Assembly (NCBI GenBank): GCA_003225075.1 | Contig: QIAP01000036.1 | Span: forward strand, 43,265-107,264 | Length of the DNA: 64,000 nucleotides | Origin: Acidobacteriota bacterium | Lineage (GTDB): Bacteria > Acidobacteriota > Terriglobia > Terriglobales > Acidobacteriaceae | Direction: 5' to 3' | Notes under the pieces: generated by a model | Told to the model about the DNA's origin: nothing | The model's input: only the letters and a program-made list of their open reading frames with translations | The model's database searches: none | Made by a program: the position numbers and the translations under genes | In this document: positions 54,587 to 63,437 of the stretch, one piece after another | How the letters are laid out: the number at the start of each line of letters is the position of its first letter | Numbering within the stretch: the first letter of the stretch is position 1

Positions 54587-56103
54587 ATCCCGGCGGCGAG
54601 TCGATGCAGACTTTGCCCTTGGGGGTGGATTACATCCGCTTCCTGCCCGAGATCGTGCTTTCCATTTTCGGCATGATTGTGATGGTGCTCGATCCCCTGG
54701 TGGACGAGCAACGTAGCCAAAAACATCTCGGCATGGTCGCGCTGCTGGGCACGCTGACGGCGTTGGCGGCTACCTTATTGATGTCGCAGTATCCGGGCTC
54801 CGCCTTCTGGAACATGATCCAGGTGGATAGTTTCAGCGTGTTCTTCCATTTCCTGGTCATCGCCGTTGCCGCGCTCGTCATTCTCTCTTCGTACGAATAC
54901 ATGACGGTGCAGCGAATCCGTGCCGGCGAATATTACGGGCTGATCCTGTTTGGCGCCGTCGGCATGGCCCTTATGTCGTCAGCAGTGGAACTGGTGCTGA
55001 TCTTCATTGCGCTGGAAATCTCGTCGATTTCCACCTACATTTTGGCGGGCTTCCGCCGCCGTGAGGCCATCAGCAGCGAATCTTCCATTAAATATTTCCT
55101 GCTTGGCTCCTTTGCAACGGCATTCTTCCTGTATGGCGTCGCACTGATGTTCGGCGCAACTGGTTCTACAAGTATCTGGCAGATCAGTCAGGTCCTGCAC
55201 TCCAGAGTACCCTTGCTGGCGTATGTAGCAACGGCGTTCATGTTTGTCGGCCTGGGTTTCAAAGTGGCATCGGCCCCCTTCCACGTCTGGACTCCGGACG
55301 TGTACGAAGGCGCGCCGGCCCCCATCGTTGGCCTGATGTCGACCGGACCAAAAGCCGCGGTGTTCGCGGTATTGCTACGAATTTTTTTCCAGGCCAATGC
55401 ACCCGGACGTTTCTGGCTGATCTGGGTATCGGCGGCACTCTCCATGACGCTGGGTAATGTTGCCGCCCTGGTGCAGACCAACATTAAGCGTCTACTGGCT
55501 TATTCTTCGATTGCCCATGCAGGTTATCTGCTAATCGCTTTTGCCGTCCCCCAAACTGCTATTGCGGACACCGGCATTTCGTCCGCTATGTTTTACACGG
55601 TCGCTTATGCGGCGATGAATGTAGGAGCGTTCGCGGTGGTCAGCCACCTCGCAGGCGCGGGCGAGCATCGTGTAGAACTGGAGGATTATGCGGGCTTGGG
55701 ACGGCGATCTCCGCTTCTGGCCGCGACGCTCACGATCTTTCTTCTTTCCCTGATCGGAATCCCTATGACCGGCGGATTCTTCGCCAAGTTCTACGTCTTC
55801 AGTGCGGCGCTCAAAGCTAACCTGGTGGTACTGACGATAATCGGCGTGATCAACAGCGCCATCGGCGCTTATTACTACTTGCGAGTGATTGTGTTGATGT
55901 ACATGCGCGAGCCCAGGGAGGAAACTGCCCTACCCCGAGTGCCGATCGGAGTAGGAATCACCTTGGCGATCACTGCGATAACAACTATTTGTCTGGGATT
56001 ATTTCCAGGGCGAGTGGTGAATTATTCCCTGCGATCCGCCCACGAGTTGGTTCACCCGGAAATGAGTGCTACCGACATAAGACGCCCTTCTGTGATTCGT
56101 TAA
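54583..56103 (+). CDS. nuoN: NADH-quinone oxidoreductase subunit N
   Basis: Third antiporter-like pump and last gene of the operon. 506 residues: IALEISSISTYILAGFRRRE (Glu), GLGFKVASAPFHVWTPDVYE (Lys), GAPAPIVGLMSTGPKAAVFA, KRLLAYSSIAHAGYLLIAFA. Starts inside the nuoM stop (ATGA); an ATG seven codons later is also possible. A hairpin follows 16 bases after the stop. Confidence 0.96.
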   Translation: MNPGGESMQTLPLGVDYIRFLPEIVLSIFGMIVMVLDPLVDEQRSQKHLGMVALLGTLTALAATLLMSQYPGSAFWNMIQVDSFSVFFHFLVIAVAALVILSSYEYMTVQRIRAGEYYGLILFGAVGMALMSSAVELVLIFIALEISSISTYILAGFRRREAISSESSIKYFLLGSFATAFFLYGVALMFGATGSTSIWQISQVLHSRVPLLAYVATAFMFVGLGFKVASAPFHVWTPDVYEGAPAPIVGLMSTGPKAAVFAVLLRIFFQANAPGRFWLIWVSAALSMTLGNVAALVQTNIKRLLAYSSIAHAGYLLIAFAVPQTAIADTGISSAMFYTVAYAAMNVGAFAVVSHLAGAGEHRVELEDYAGLGRRSPLLAATLTIFLLSLIGIPMTGGFFAKFYVFSAALKANLVVLTIIGVINSAIGAYYYLRVIVLMYMREPREETALPRVPIGVGITLAITAITTICLGLFPGRVVNYSLRSAHELVHPEMSATDIRRPSVIR

Positions 56104-56119
56104 ATGGGCGAAATGCCAT

Positions 56120-56160
56120 AGCATCCCACTTAAAGTAATGCTTTAAGGGGGATGCTTCCC
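56120..56160 (+). terminator. Hairpin after the nuo operon
   Basis: 16-bp stem with one mismatch, arms 56120-56135 and 56141-56156 (AGCATCCC...CTTAAAG type), loop TAATG, followed by a short pyrimidine run. Probable operon terminator, also facing the convergent ABC gene. Confidence 0.75.
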
Positions 56161-56173
56161 TTCTAGTGTAGCC

Positions 56174-56884
56174 TCAGTCGTCCGAGACCGCGATATCACG
56201 CCGCTCGAAAATCCAGGAGGCCAGCAGCGAACAGGCAACGATCTCTGCCAGGGCAAGCAGGATAGGAATCCAATCAGCTCGCCAAGCAGTTTCGAACGAC
56301 GCTTTCAAGAAGAGATCCAGCAATGGGTAAAGAGGTACGAAGTGGCCCAGGCGTCCTCCAAACTGGAGTGCGGCCATCGCGGGCACGCCCAAAAAAACAG
56401 CAGTTGCCAGGCTGGCAAAAAGTGGATTCAGAAAAGTGGAAAACACAACAGCGAGGGACCCGGCCAGCAAAGATGCCAGCAAACACAAGAGCATCAGAAA
56501 CCAAAGAAACGGCAGCGGAAATCCGGCTCGACCTAACACCCAGCTTCCGGTGAAACCCATACAAAAGCAATAAAGGACCAGAACGAGAGCTAATCCGGTG
56601 AGCGTTCCGAAGATGTACTGGGCGCGTCCCACACCTTTAGAGAGCACGGTTAAAATGCGGCGCGACTTGCGCTCGTTGTGGATCGCCGAACCGCCGAGAA
56701 AAATGGCGAATGCGATCGCATACGCCGCGAGCTGCTTGAATATGATGAGCAGGTCCTCGCGCTCCCTGCGGACATCCACTGCCAGACCCAGCGCCGACAG
56801 CACCAGCACCCACAGCAGCAAGACAAGGATAGGCCAGCGCTGGGCACGGAGAAAGTTGGCTGCGATCAAGAGAACCACTCTCAT
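56174..56884 (-). CDS. ABC-2 type transporter permease
   Basis: 236 residues with six transmembrane helices (WPILVLLLWVLVLSALGLAV, YAIAFAIFLGGSAIHNERKS, GLALVLVLYCFCMGFTGSWV, FLWFLMLLCLLASLLAGSLA, FASLATAVFLGVPAMAALQF, IPILLALAEIVACSLLASWI). The loop NERKSRRILTVLSKGVGRAQYI is the usual coupling region of ABC-2 exporters. Coupled by a four-base overlap to the ATPase gene before it. Substrate unknown. Confidence 0.88.
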   Translation of the reverse strand: MRVVLLIAANFLRAQRWPILVLLLWVLVLSALGLAVDVRREREDLLIIFKQLAAYAIAFAIFLGGSAIHNERKSRRILTVLSKGVGRAQYIFGTLTGLALVLVLYCFCMGFTGSWVLGRAGFPLPFLWFLMLLCLLASLLAGSLAVVFSTFLNPLFASLATAVFLGVPAMAALQFGGRLGHFVPLYPLLDLFLKASFETAWRADWIPILLALAEIVACSLLASWIFERRDIAVSDD

Positions 56885-57807
56885 GGGCGAAGCTCGGGTT
56901 GTGGATTCGCAGATGTTCCTTTTGTTACTTCCACGAATAGTTCCTCAAGCGAGCGCCGTAAGGGATTGACGCTTACGACCTCACCACCCAATTCCCACAC
57001 GCGTTGCAGGGTGACGCGCTGGGCAGATGCAGGGATGGAAAACGTGACCAAGCCATCACTGACAACTGCTCCCGAAAACGCATGCGCAGCAATCCCCCGG
57101 GCAACGATCTCGGTTTGTTCGCCGCATTCGAGCAGTTCGGAGGTCCGTCCCAGGCGCACGAGGCGTCCGCGGTCCAGCACCGCAATGCGGTCGCAAACCA
57201 GTTCGACTTCCGAAAGCAGGTGCGAACTTAGAAAAATTGTCTTGCCGTCTTTACGCATTCTCAGCAGCAGTTCGCGAACGGCAACTCGAGCCAGAGGATC
57301 AAGGGCGGAGGTAGGTTCGTCTAAGATCAGCAGGTCAGGATCGTTGACTAACGCCTGTGCGAGCCCAACTCGCTGTAACATGCCGCGCGAAAATTGGCGC
57401 ACGTTGCGTCGGGCCTCGTGGCCAAGTCCGAGAGCCTCAATCACTTGCCGGACGCGGGTTGCCAAGGGGCGGCCGCGCAAGCCGTTGAGCGCACCGTAAA
57501 AACGAACCAGCTGCTCGGCGCGGCGATGATAGAGGGCGACATTTTCCGCCAGAAAACCTACCTGGCGACGGGTAGGGGCATCTCCAAAGGGCTGACCTAG
57601 CATGTGTCCGGTGCCGCTGGTCGGCCGCATAAACCCCATTGCGAGATGGATCGCGGTACTCTTGCCGGCCCCATTCGAGCCCAGAAATCCGAAGATTTCT
57701 CCGGTTTCCACAGTTAGAGAAAAATCATCCAAAGCGCGCAGGCCGCGATTATTGAGCCATCCGCGATACTCCTTTGTGATACTCTCAAACTCAAGAACAG
57801 AGGTCAT
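56881..57807 (-). CDS. ABC transporter ATP-binding protein
   Basis: Energises the permease encoded next. 308 residues from the ATG at 57807. Walker A LGSNGAGKST (43-52), signature FSRGMLQRVGLAQALVND, Walker B DLLILDEPTSALDPLARVAV, switch His in IFLSSHLLSEVELVCDRIAV, and the C-terminal DUF4162-like domain of CcmA/NatA-type ATPases (QRVTLQRVWELGGEVVSVNP). Exporter of drugs, lipids or a small peptide are all possible. Confidence 0.92.
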   Translation of the reverse strand: MTSVLEFESITKEYRGWLNNRGLRALDDFSLTVETGEIFGFLGSNGAGKSTAIHLAMGFMRPTSGTGHMLGQPFGDAPTRRQVGFLAENVALYHRRAEQLVRFYGALNGLRGRPLATRVRQVIEALGLGHEARRNVRQFSRGMLQRVGLAQALVNDPDLLILDEPTSALDPLARVAVRELLLRMRKDGKTIFLSSHLLSEVELVCDRIAVLDRGRLVRLGRTSELLECGEQTEIVARGIAAHAFSGAVVSDGLVTFSIPASAQRVTLQRVWELGGEVVSVNPLRRSLEELFVEVTKGTSANPQPELRP

Positions 57808-57903
57808 TCTCAATTATTCTAATTGGCTGTTCATGGTAGCGATCGTTTATCCTTCGCTGTAGTTCCGCAATGAAAAATAATTTGTTGCAGTGATGAAATG
57901 GGA

Positions 57904-57932
57904 TTGACAATGGAGCGTGGCCCCGGCATGAT
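57904..57932 (+). promoter_or_regulatory. Candidate promoter of the Flp pilin gene
   Basis: TTGACA at 57904-57909, 17-bp spacer, CATGAT at 57927-57932, 67 bases before the pilin ATG. Confidence 0.45.
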
Positions 57933-57999
57933 GTGTTTCAGCGAGTCACGCAATCAAGCCAGCCCAGCTTTACATCAGCCCAACCCCCCGGAGGGAAGT

Positions 58000-58164
58000 A
58001 TGTCGGATGTCATTCGCAGGATGTGGTCAGAGGAAGAAGGTCAGGATATTGCTGAATACGCGGTCATGCTGGCAGTGATCCTGGTCCTGGTGGTGGGAAC
58101 CATACGCCTCATCGGAACAAACGCAAACAACGTGTTTTCTCAAGTGGCAAGCTCTGTCCAATAA
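58000..58164 (+). CDS. Flp/Fap-type (class IVb) pilin
   Basis: 54 residues with GGAGGG before the ATG. MSDVIRRMWSEEEGQDIAEY then AVMLAVILVLVVGTIRLIGT: a class IVb prepilin with short charged leader, Gly before the cleavage point, Glu-Tyr at +4/+5 positions (GQDIAEYAVML) and a hydrophobic helix. The usual tad secretion genes (cpaB-F, tadV) are not here, so this is an orphan copy; its processing enzyme may be encoded elsewhere. Confidence 0.88.
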   Translation: MSDVIRRMWSEEEGQDIAEYAVMLAVILVLVVGTIRLIGTNANNVFSQVASSVQ

Positions 58165-58258
58165 GACGGGCGGCAGGGAAGGTTGCTCACTGGTGGGAAA
58201 TGCCGAGCCTCGCTGGGCCTGGTCATTCATTCAAAAGAGTGAAAGCAAGGGCTCGTGC

Positions 58259-58287
58259 TTGACCTATGGGCGAGCAAAAATTAACAT
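58259..58287 (+). promoter_or_regulatory. Candidate promoter of the aroF leader
   Basis: TTGACC at 58259-58264, 17-bp spacer, TAACAT at 58282-58287. If used, transcription would begin near 58294, just before the second ATG (58298) of the leader peptide frame. Confidence 0.35.
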
Positions 58288-58381
58288 GAACGGGCTTATG
58301 ACTCGATTTATCCGCGTCGTTTTTAAGTTTCGCCGCTACCGATTTTATGGGAGTGGCGGCGACGGTGCAGCTTGCGGGTAG
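58286..58381 (+). CDS. Candidate Phe/Tyr-rich leader peptide upstream of DAHP synthase
   Basis: 31-codon frame MNGLMTRFIRVVFKFRRYRF then YGSGGDGAACG. Six of its codons are TTT, TAC or TAT, five of them within nine codons (F-K-F-R-R-Y-R-F-Y). A 9-bp stem (58331-58339 with 58353-58361) overlaps these codons and a strong terminator follows 49 bases after the stop, before the aroF start. This is the layout of a ribosome-stalling attenuator sensing Phe and Tyr. There is no good ribosome site, so initiation is uncertain; ATG at 58298 is an alternative start. No homologue is known to me. Confidence 0.45.
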   Translation: MNGLMTRFIRVVFKFRRYRFYGSGGDGAACG

Positions 58382-58429
58382 ATCGGATTTGAATTGATCA
58401 CTCAGGGTTGAAAGATTTTAGCCGTGCAG

Positions 58430-58459
58430 CCGCGATTCCAAAAGTCGCGGTTTTTTTTT
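58430..58459 (+). terminator. Intrinsic terminator before aroF, possible attenuator
   Basis: 8-bp stem CCGCGATT (58430-58437) with 58443-58450, five-base loop, then nine T. It lies 39 bases before the aroF ATG. It either ends the pilin transcript or, with the Phe/Tyr-rich leader frame, attenuates aroF. Confidence 0.88.
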
Positions 58460-58497
58460 GGCGGCCAGAACAGGTGCATGAGTAAGGAGGACACAAG

Positions 58498-59544
58498 ATG
58501 ATTGTCAATATGTCGGAAAAGGCGACCGAGCAGGAAATCGCGCACGTTATTGAGCGCATCCGGGAAGCGGGATATCAACCGCACGTGACGCGCGGTACGG
58601 AGCGCACCATCGTAGCGGCCGTAGGGAGCGGCGGGCGTCGACATGAGATTGAAGCCTTAAGCGTGGCACCGGGAGTTGAAGCCGTGGTACCGATCGCACA
58701 GCCCTTCAAACTGGTCAGCCGCCAGACCAGGCCGGAGCGTTCGGTGGTAGAGGTAGGCGGAGTCAGGATCGGAGGAGAGGCCGTGGTGGTTATAGCAGGC
58801 CCGTGCTCAGTGGAATCTCGAGAGCAGTTATTTGCCACTGCCACTGCGGTGAAGAAGGCGGGCGCGACTATGCTGCGCGGCGGCGCTTATAAGCCCCGTA
58901 CTTCGCCATACGATTTTCAGGGCCTTGGCATCGAAGCCCTCAAGATTTTAAGCGAGGCCCGCCAAGACACTGGATTGCCAGTGGTAACAGAAGTCATGAG
59001 CACCGAGGATGTGGATGTTATCTGCGAACATGTTGACATGCTTCAAGTCGGTGCCCGCAATATGCAGAATTTCGCCCTGCTGCGCCGGCTGGCTACGGTC
59101 GATCGGCCAATTCTCCTCAAGCGCGGCCCCTCGTCTACAGTAAAGGAATGGCTGCTTGCGGCCGAATATCTTCTCTCGGGCGGAAATGGACGCGTGGTTC
59201 TCTGCGAACGAGGCATTAAGACCTTCGAAACGGAAACGCGGAATACTATGGATCTCGCCGCGGTGGCACTTGCCAGGGAGTTATCGCATTTGCCGGTAAT
59301 TGCGGATCCATCGCACGGGACGGGAAAGCAGAGTCTCATTGCTGCGATGTCTCGAGCAGCCGTTGCGGTCGGTGCAGATGGGCTGATTGTGGAAGTTCAT
59401 CCCTGTCCCGAGCGTGCACTTTCGGACGGACCACAGTCTCTGGACTTCGCCGGCTTTGAGAATGTCATGCGGGGACTATGCGCGCCGCTACCTAAAATCG
59501 CTCGATCGCAACCTGAGAGTGTCCGCTCACGAGCCGAGGCATAA
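58498..59544 (+). CDS. aroF: 3-deoxy-7-phosphoheptulonate (DAHP) synthase, type I-beta with N-terminal regulatory domain
   Basis: Condenses phosphoenolpyruvate and erythrose 4-phosphate, the first step to aromatic amino acids. 348 residues. The first 75 ([37 protein letters not shown]) form the ferredoxin-like domain found in Thermotoga-type enzymes, where it confers feedback inhibition by Tyr and Phe. The barrel has [72 protein letters not shown], and [11 protein letters not shown] with the metal His. AAGGAGGACA precedes the ATG. Preceded by a candidate attenuator. Confidence 0.95.
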   Translation: MIVNMSEKATEQEIAHVIERIREAGYQPHVTRGTERTIVAAVGSGGRRHEIEALSVAPGVEAVVPIAQPFKLVSRQTRPERSVVEVGGVRIGGEAVVVIAGPCSVESREQLFATATAVKKAGATMLRGGAYKPRTSPYDFQGLGIEALKILSEARQDTGLPVVTEVMSTEDVDVICEHVDMLQVGARNMQNFALLRRLATVDRPILLKRGPSSTVKEWLLAAEYLLSGGNGRVVLCERGIKTFETETRNTMDLAAVALARELSHLPVIADPSHGTGKQSLIAAMSRAAVAVGADGLIVEVHPCPERALSDGPQSLDFAGFENVMRGLCAPLPKIARSQPESVRSRAEA

Positions 59545-59574
59545 TCTTTGGCGAAGCTGCGGTTCGGTGCGAAA

Positions 59575-60349
59575 TTACAAGCAGATGGTTCCTTGCATGT
59601 ATTGGATGGCCCGCCCTGCGATCAGGACCCGATTACCCCGCAGTGAAGATCTCCGCCGCGGCTCGACACTTGCCTGCCATGCAGCTGCGTTTTCCCGAGG
59701 CGACCTGACAATAAGGGACCAGGCTGCAGTGGGTCGAGCCGGTTACTGGGTCTTCCGTAATGCCATAACTGGGAGCGAAATAGCGGGAAACGAAATCCGT
59801 GGAGTCTCCGGGGGCGGTCACGGCGACTCCTCTGGGATGGAGCAATTTGAGAGCGAGCGAATCGGGCTGAAGGGCGCGCACTTCACGCTCGCTTGCGTAT
59901 ACGGCAAAGTAATTGTCGTCCGTCCTCAGAACAACCTCCGGCGTGTCCTTCAACCCCTGCGCGAGCGCCGCAGGACCGTCGCAAACTGCGGGCATCGCGG
60001 CGGGAAAGTCGAGCACTAACAGGTCATGGCGGCGTTCTACAGCCAAAATACCGCTCCGAGTGTCAAACCGGACCGAAGTCTTGCCGGGTTGCACAAAAGT
60101 AAAAATGACAAATGCAGACGCCAGGGTTGCATGCCCGCAAAGTCTGACCTCGCACTGCGGAGTGAACCAGCGCAGCGCATAGTCATCTCCCTGTGGGACC
60201 AGGAATGCCATCTCCGAAAGATTGTTTTCCGCCGCAATAGCTTGCATTTGGTTTTCCGTCAGCCACTCTTCCAGGAGGCATACGGCGGCGGGATTCCCCG
60301 AAAACATCTTATCGGTGAATGCATCAACCTGAAAAATTGGGATATTCAT
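59575..60349 (-). pseudogene. PhzF-family isomerase with two C-terminal frameshifts
   Basis: PhzF-type epimerase/isomerase. The N-terminal 220 residues are normal: IFQVDAFTDKMFSGNPAAVC, NNLSEMAFLVPQ (catalytic Glu46), FTPQCEVRLCGHATLASAFV, FVSRYFAPSYGITEDPVTGS and THCSLVPY. After that the frame gives an odd tail and stops at 59633. The expected ending is found in pieces in other frames: RLGKTQLHGRQVSSRGGDLH, then LRGNRVLIAGRAIQYMQG to a stop at 59575. So one base is missing near 59709 and about seven near 59645. Two lesions make a real pseudogene more likely than a single read error. The lost strands close the second half-barrel. Confidence 0.83.
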
Positions 60350-60374
60350 TGAACCCGACAGATCGTCACGAACA

Positions 60375-62135
60375 CTACCTCATCTCCAGCAGGGCCTCGC
60401 GCTCGCCAACCTGTTGGCGCCACATGGCGTAGTAGAGACCTTTCTGATCGAGCAACTCGGAGTGCCGTCCCGATTCGGTGATGCGTCCGCGCTCCAGCAC
60501 GTAAATTCGGTCGGCATGCATCACCGTGGACAGCCGATGCGCAATGAGGATGGTGATCGCTTCCTGATTGGTTGCGAGATCGCGGATGGTGCGGCTGATC
60601 TCTTCTTCGGTCAGCGAATCGAGCGAAGAAGTGGCTTCGTCGAACACCAGCAACTGTGGATGACGCAGCAGTGCGCGGGCGATCGAAAGACGCTGCTTCT
60701 CGCCTCCCGAGACCTTTACACCACCTTCTCCGATCAGCGTATCCAAGCCGCGATCGGCGCGCGCCAGCAAACTATGAGTGGCGGCTTGCTCCAATACCTC
60801 CATACACTCACGATCAGTTGCGTCAGGATTCACGAAAAGCAGGTTTTCTCGGATCGAGCCCGAGAAAAGTTGTGTGTCCTGAGTGACGAATCCGATCTTT
60901 TCCCGAAGCAAATCGAGATCCACACGTTCGGCTGAGATTGCGTTGTAAAGAATCTCTCCCGATTTAGGGGCGTAGAGGCCGACAAGAAGTTTCACCAATG
61001 TCGATTTACCCGCTCCAGACGGTCCAACGAACGCAACGGCGTCTCCCCGGGCCGCGCTAAAACTGATGTCATCCAAGGCTAGAGACGAGGAACTTTGATG
61101 CTGAAAGCTGACACGCTCGAACTGCAGGGTCATGAGCTCTTCAATGGGCTCTGGATGGGCCGGCTTCGGGTCGCGAGGAGTGTCGAGTATTTCTTGAAAA
61201 TTCTGTAGAGAGACCTCAGTTTCCCGATAGATGTTTATGACGTTTCCCAATTCCTGCAAAGGGGTAAAGATGTAGAACGAATAGATCATCAGTGAGAAGA
61301 ATTGCCCGACCGTGATTTCCTGGCGAAAGATCAGGTAAAGCATCAAAAACAAAATACTGGTGCGCAGCGCATTGACCGATGTCCCCTGTATGAAACTCAG
61401 ACTGCGCAGATACTTCACTTTCTTGAGTTCGAGCTTTAGAATTTTGTCAGTGATGCCGCTGAGGCGTTTCACCTCCTGGTGGGCTAGGCCCAGGCTCTTC
61501 ACCAATTCAATATTGCGTAGCGACTCTGTGGTGGAACCCGCGAGCGCGGTGGTTTCGCCCACGATTGTCTTCTGGATCTTCTTGATCTTCCGGCTAAGTG
61601 TCGAACTGATAATCCCAAGCAGCGGAACGGTGATAAGGAATGCCGGAGCAATCGACCAGTGGACACGGAAGGCGTAGATCATCACGAACACGACGCCGAT
61701 GAACGAAATGAAGATCACATTGATCGCAGCGGTAATAAACCGTTCCACGTCGCTACGGACCTTCTGCAGTTTGCCCAGGGTTTCTCCGCTGCGCTGGTCC
61801 TCAAAGACCTGGTAGGGTAAGTCCAACGAGTGGCGAATGCCGTCGGAGTACATCCTGGCGCCCAGGCGCTGCACAATTACATTTACAAAATAATCCTGGA
61901 AATTCTTAGCTACCCGGGACACAAACGCCACCCCAACCGCAGCTAACAGCAACAGTCCGGCACCGCGAATGAATTGTGCCTGGGTGTACTGATGATACTT
62001 GGTTGCATACCCATCAATGACGTGGCGAAATATCACCGGATCGAGCAGCGAAAAAATCTGGTTGGTGGCCGCAAGTAGAAGAGCCACCACCAGGAGTTTC
62101 CAGTATTGCTTGGAATACCGATAGAGAAGATTCAT
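60375..62135 (-). CDS. ABC exporter with fused membrane and ATPase domains (MsbA-like)
   Basis: 586-residue half-transporter. Six transmembrane helices in residues 1-310 (LLVVALLLAATNQIFSLLDP, GLLLLAAVGVAFVSRVAKNF, NVIFISFIGVVFVMIYAFRV, IAPAFLITVPLLGIISSTLS and two more) are followed by an ATPase with Walker A VGPSGAGKSTLVKLLVG, Q-loop GFVTQDTQLFSGSIRENLLF, signature VSGGEKQRLSIARALL, Walker B LLVFDEATSSLDSLTEEEIS and switch His in ILIAHRLSTV. The type exports lipids, lipid A cores or peptides; given the lipid A genes in the window an MsbA role is possible but not shown. Single gene. Confidence 0.93.
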   Translation of the reverse strand: MNLLYRYSKQYWKLLVVALLLAATNQIFSLLDPVIFRHVIDGYATKYHQYTQAQFIRGAGLLLLAAVGVAFVSRVAKNFQDYFVNVIVQRLGARMYSDGIRHSLDLPYQVFEDQRSGETLGKLQKVRSDVERFITAAINVIFISFIGVVFVMIYAFRVHWSIAPAFLITVPLLGIISSTLSRKIKKIQKTIVGETTALAGSTTESLRNIELVKSLGLAHQEVKRLSGITDKILKLELKKVKYLRSLSFIQGTSVNALRTSILFLMLYLIFRQEITVGQFFSLMIYSFYIFTPLQELGNVINIYRETEVSLQNFQEILDTPRDPKPAHPEPIEELMTLQFERVSFQHQSSSSLALDDISFSAARGDAVAFVGPSGAGKSTLVKLLVGLYAPKSGEILYNAISAERVDLDLLREKIGFVTQDTQLFSGSIRENLLFVNPDATDRECMEVLEQAATHSLLARADRGLDTLIGEGGVKVSGGEKQRLSIARALLRHPQLLVFDEATSSLDSLTEEEISRTIRDLATNQEAITILIAHRLSTVMHADRIYVLERGRITESGRHSELLDQKGLYYAMWRQQVGEREALLEMR

Positions 62136-62298
62136 AGGGCTAACGTAACTGCTGCGCTAGTAATGTCATTTAGATGGTACACGGGCGCTTTCGATTCAGG
62201 AACGGCAACTTGACCACGAACGCGCTGCGGACTTATCAGGCAGTCCTGGACAGTGGCGCCCGAAACTGAATTCCGATAAGCAATTGAAAAGAAAAGAA

Positions 62299-62343
62299 TG
62301 GTGGGGACGACGGGACTCGAACCCGCGGCCTCTGCCGTGACAG
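62299..62343 (-). tRNA. tRNA-Asp(GTC) 3' half only, attachment-site remnant
   Basis: On the minus strand the sequence runs from the anticodon loop CTGTCAC (anticodon GTC) through the 3' anticodon stem GGCAG, variable loop, T-arm (GCGGG TTCGAGT CCCGT), acceptor strand CGTCCCC, A73 and CCA. That is tRNA positions 32-76. The 5' half is missing: the bases before the loop do not form the anticodon, D or acceptor strands. A break exactly at the anticodon loop is where many tyrosine recombinases cross over, so this is the att half-site left at one edge of an integrated element extending to the right. Confidence 0.88.
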
Positions 62344-62417
62344 TTAGCGGTTATGAGTACTTGCAACGACATGGAAGAGCACGGACGGCACCGCAAGACA
62401 TTGGAAGTACGTGGTGA

Positions 62418-62877
62418 TTTCACCCCCGACTTCAAAACCCGCGGAACCAAATCATCGTATTGTTTTTGGGCGCGTGCATCAGAGCTGGCATTGGAAGAGT
62501 GGAAGGCGGAAGACATCACTATGTTTGGCTCAGTGCTCTTCATGAAAAAGCTGCCATACCAAGTGGGCGTCAGAATCGAGGACGATGCCTTTATCGCGCA
62601 TTTGCTTCAGTTGTTCGTCGGTTACTTTGTTGCCATGCTCGATAGAGTCTGCACCGACTTCAATGGCGGTTTGAATGCTGGCGGTATCGATAGCATGGTC
62701 GGCGACCTTGAGGTGCTCACGGTGCGCCTCCTCGACAATCGCCGTCAGTTCCGGGGGTGAGATACCATCGCCGACCGTAACCTTGATAAGGTCGACATTA
62801 TAGAAGACGTTCAGCACTGCCTGCCGTGCTCGGTCAAACACAGGGCCGCCCTCGCAGGCGGCCTTGCGTAACTCCAA
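62418..62877 (-). pseudogene. Amidohydrolase fragment, frameshifted
   Basis: Middle part of an imidazolonepropionase-like amidohydrolase. DLIKVTVGDGISPPELTAIV, EEAHREHLKVADHAIDTASI and VGADSIEHGNKVTDEQLKQM match the family around the metal-binding His residues (DHA, EHG). This frame stops at 62530. The next family segment, SDARAQKQYDDLVPRVLKSG, is in a different frame and ends about 75 bases before the tRNA fragment. Both the N-terminal half and the final Asp-containing part are gone. Confidence 0.75.
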
Positions 62878-62900
62878 GTTACTCCAAATACGACCCTAAG

Positions 62901-63412
62901 TTACTTGAAGAAGATCAACCCGAAGAACCCGTCCGTATCGTTCGGACCAGCGGTAAAGAAGAGTTGGTCCTTCTGGCCGTTGCTCGATGTGCCGCCACCA
63001 AACTCGATGCCCCAGAGTCCATTGATGAAGATGGGCTTGCCCAGGGAGTTCTTCACCGTGTCCACGAACTTCCCCGTTGTGAGATTGAAGCCATTGATCG
63101 TTCCCGTCTTTGTGTTGTTCGAGACCAGGAGTGTATTGCTCAGCGGCCCGAAGTTCGCCGGAGCCACAGCGAAACCCCAAGGTTGGTTCAGCGGCGCCCC
63201 GTGAGCGAAACGCTTCACGAACGTGCCATCTGCCTTGAAGATGTCGATGTAACCCCCTGTCCCTCCCGAAGTACTGGCATACGAGACATAGAGCTTTCCG
63301 CCAATGTTTTGTACCCCAAACGGCGCGAAGCCCGCTGGAATCGTGCTATCCGTAAAGGACTTCACTAGGTTGAAGCTGCCGTCGTACATATCCACTCGGT
63401 TGGGAAATTCGC
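62901..63412 (-). pseudogene. TIGR03118-type protein, C-terminal fragment
   Basis: Secreted NHL/beta-propeller-like family. Seen: GFAPFGVQNIGGKLYVSYAS, GGYIDIFKADGTFVKRFAHG, APLNQPWGFAVAPANFGPLS, INGLWGIEFGGGTSSNGQKD and the end FTAGPNDTDGFFGLI. The N-terminal half and signal peptide are missing; upstream the frame runs directly into an unrelated fragment. Expression is doubtful. Confidence 0.75.
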
Positions 63413-63437
63413 GCCCTCCGAACCCGGCACAGGTCGA

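Noticed and set aside
62299..62343. tmRNA 3' end
   Set aside because: The acceptor and T-arm could fit, but the CTGTCAC anticodon loop with GGCAG stem identifies tRNA-Asp(GTC).
62353..62760. 135-codon plus-strand frame near the tRNA fragment
   Set aside because: It is antisense to the amidohydrolase remnant, whose motifs are recognisable on the minus strand.
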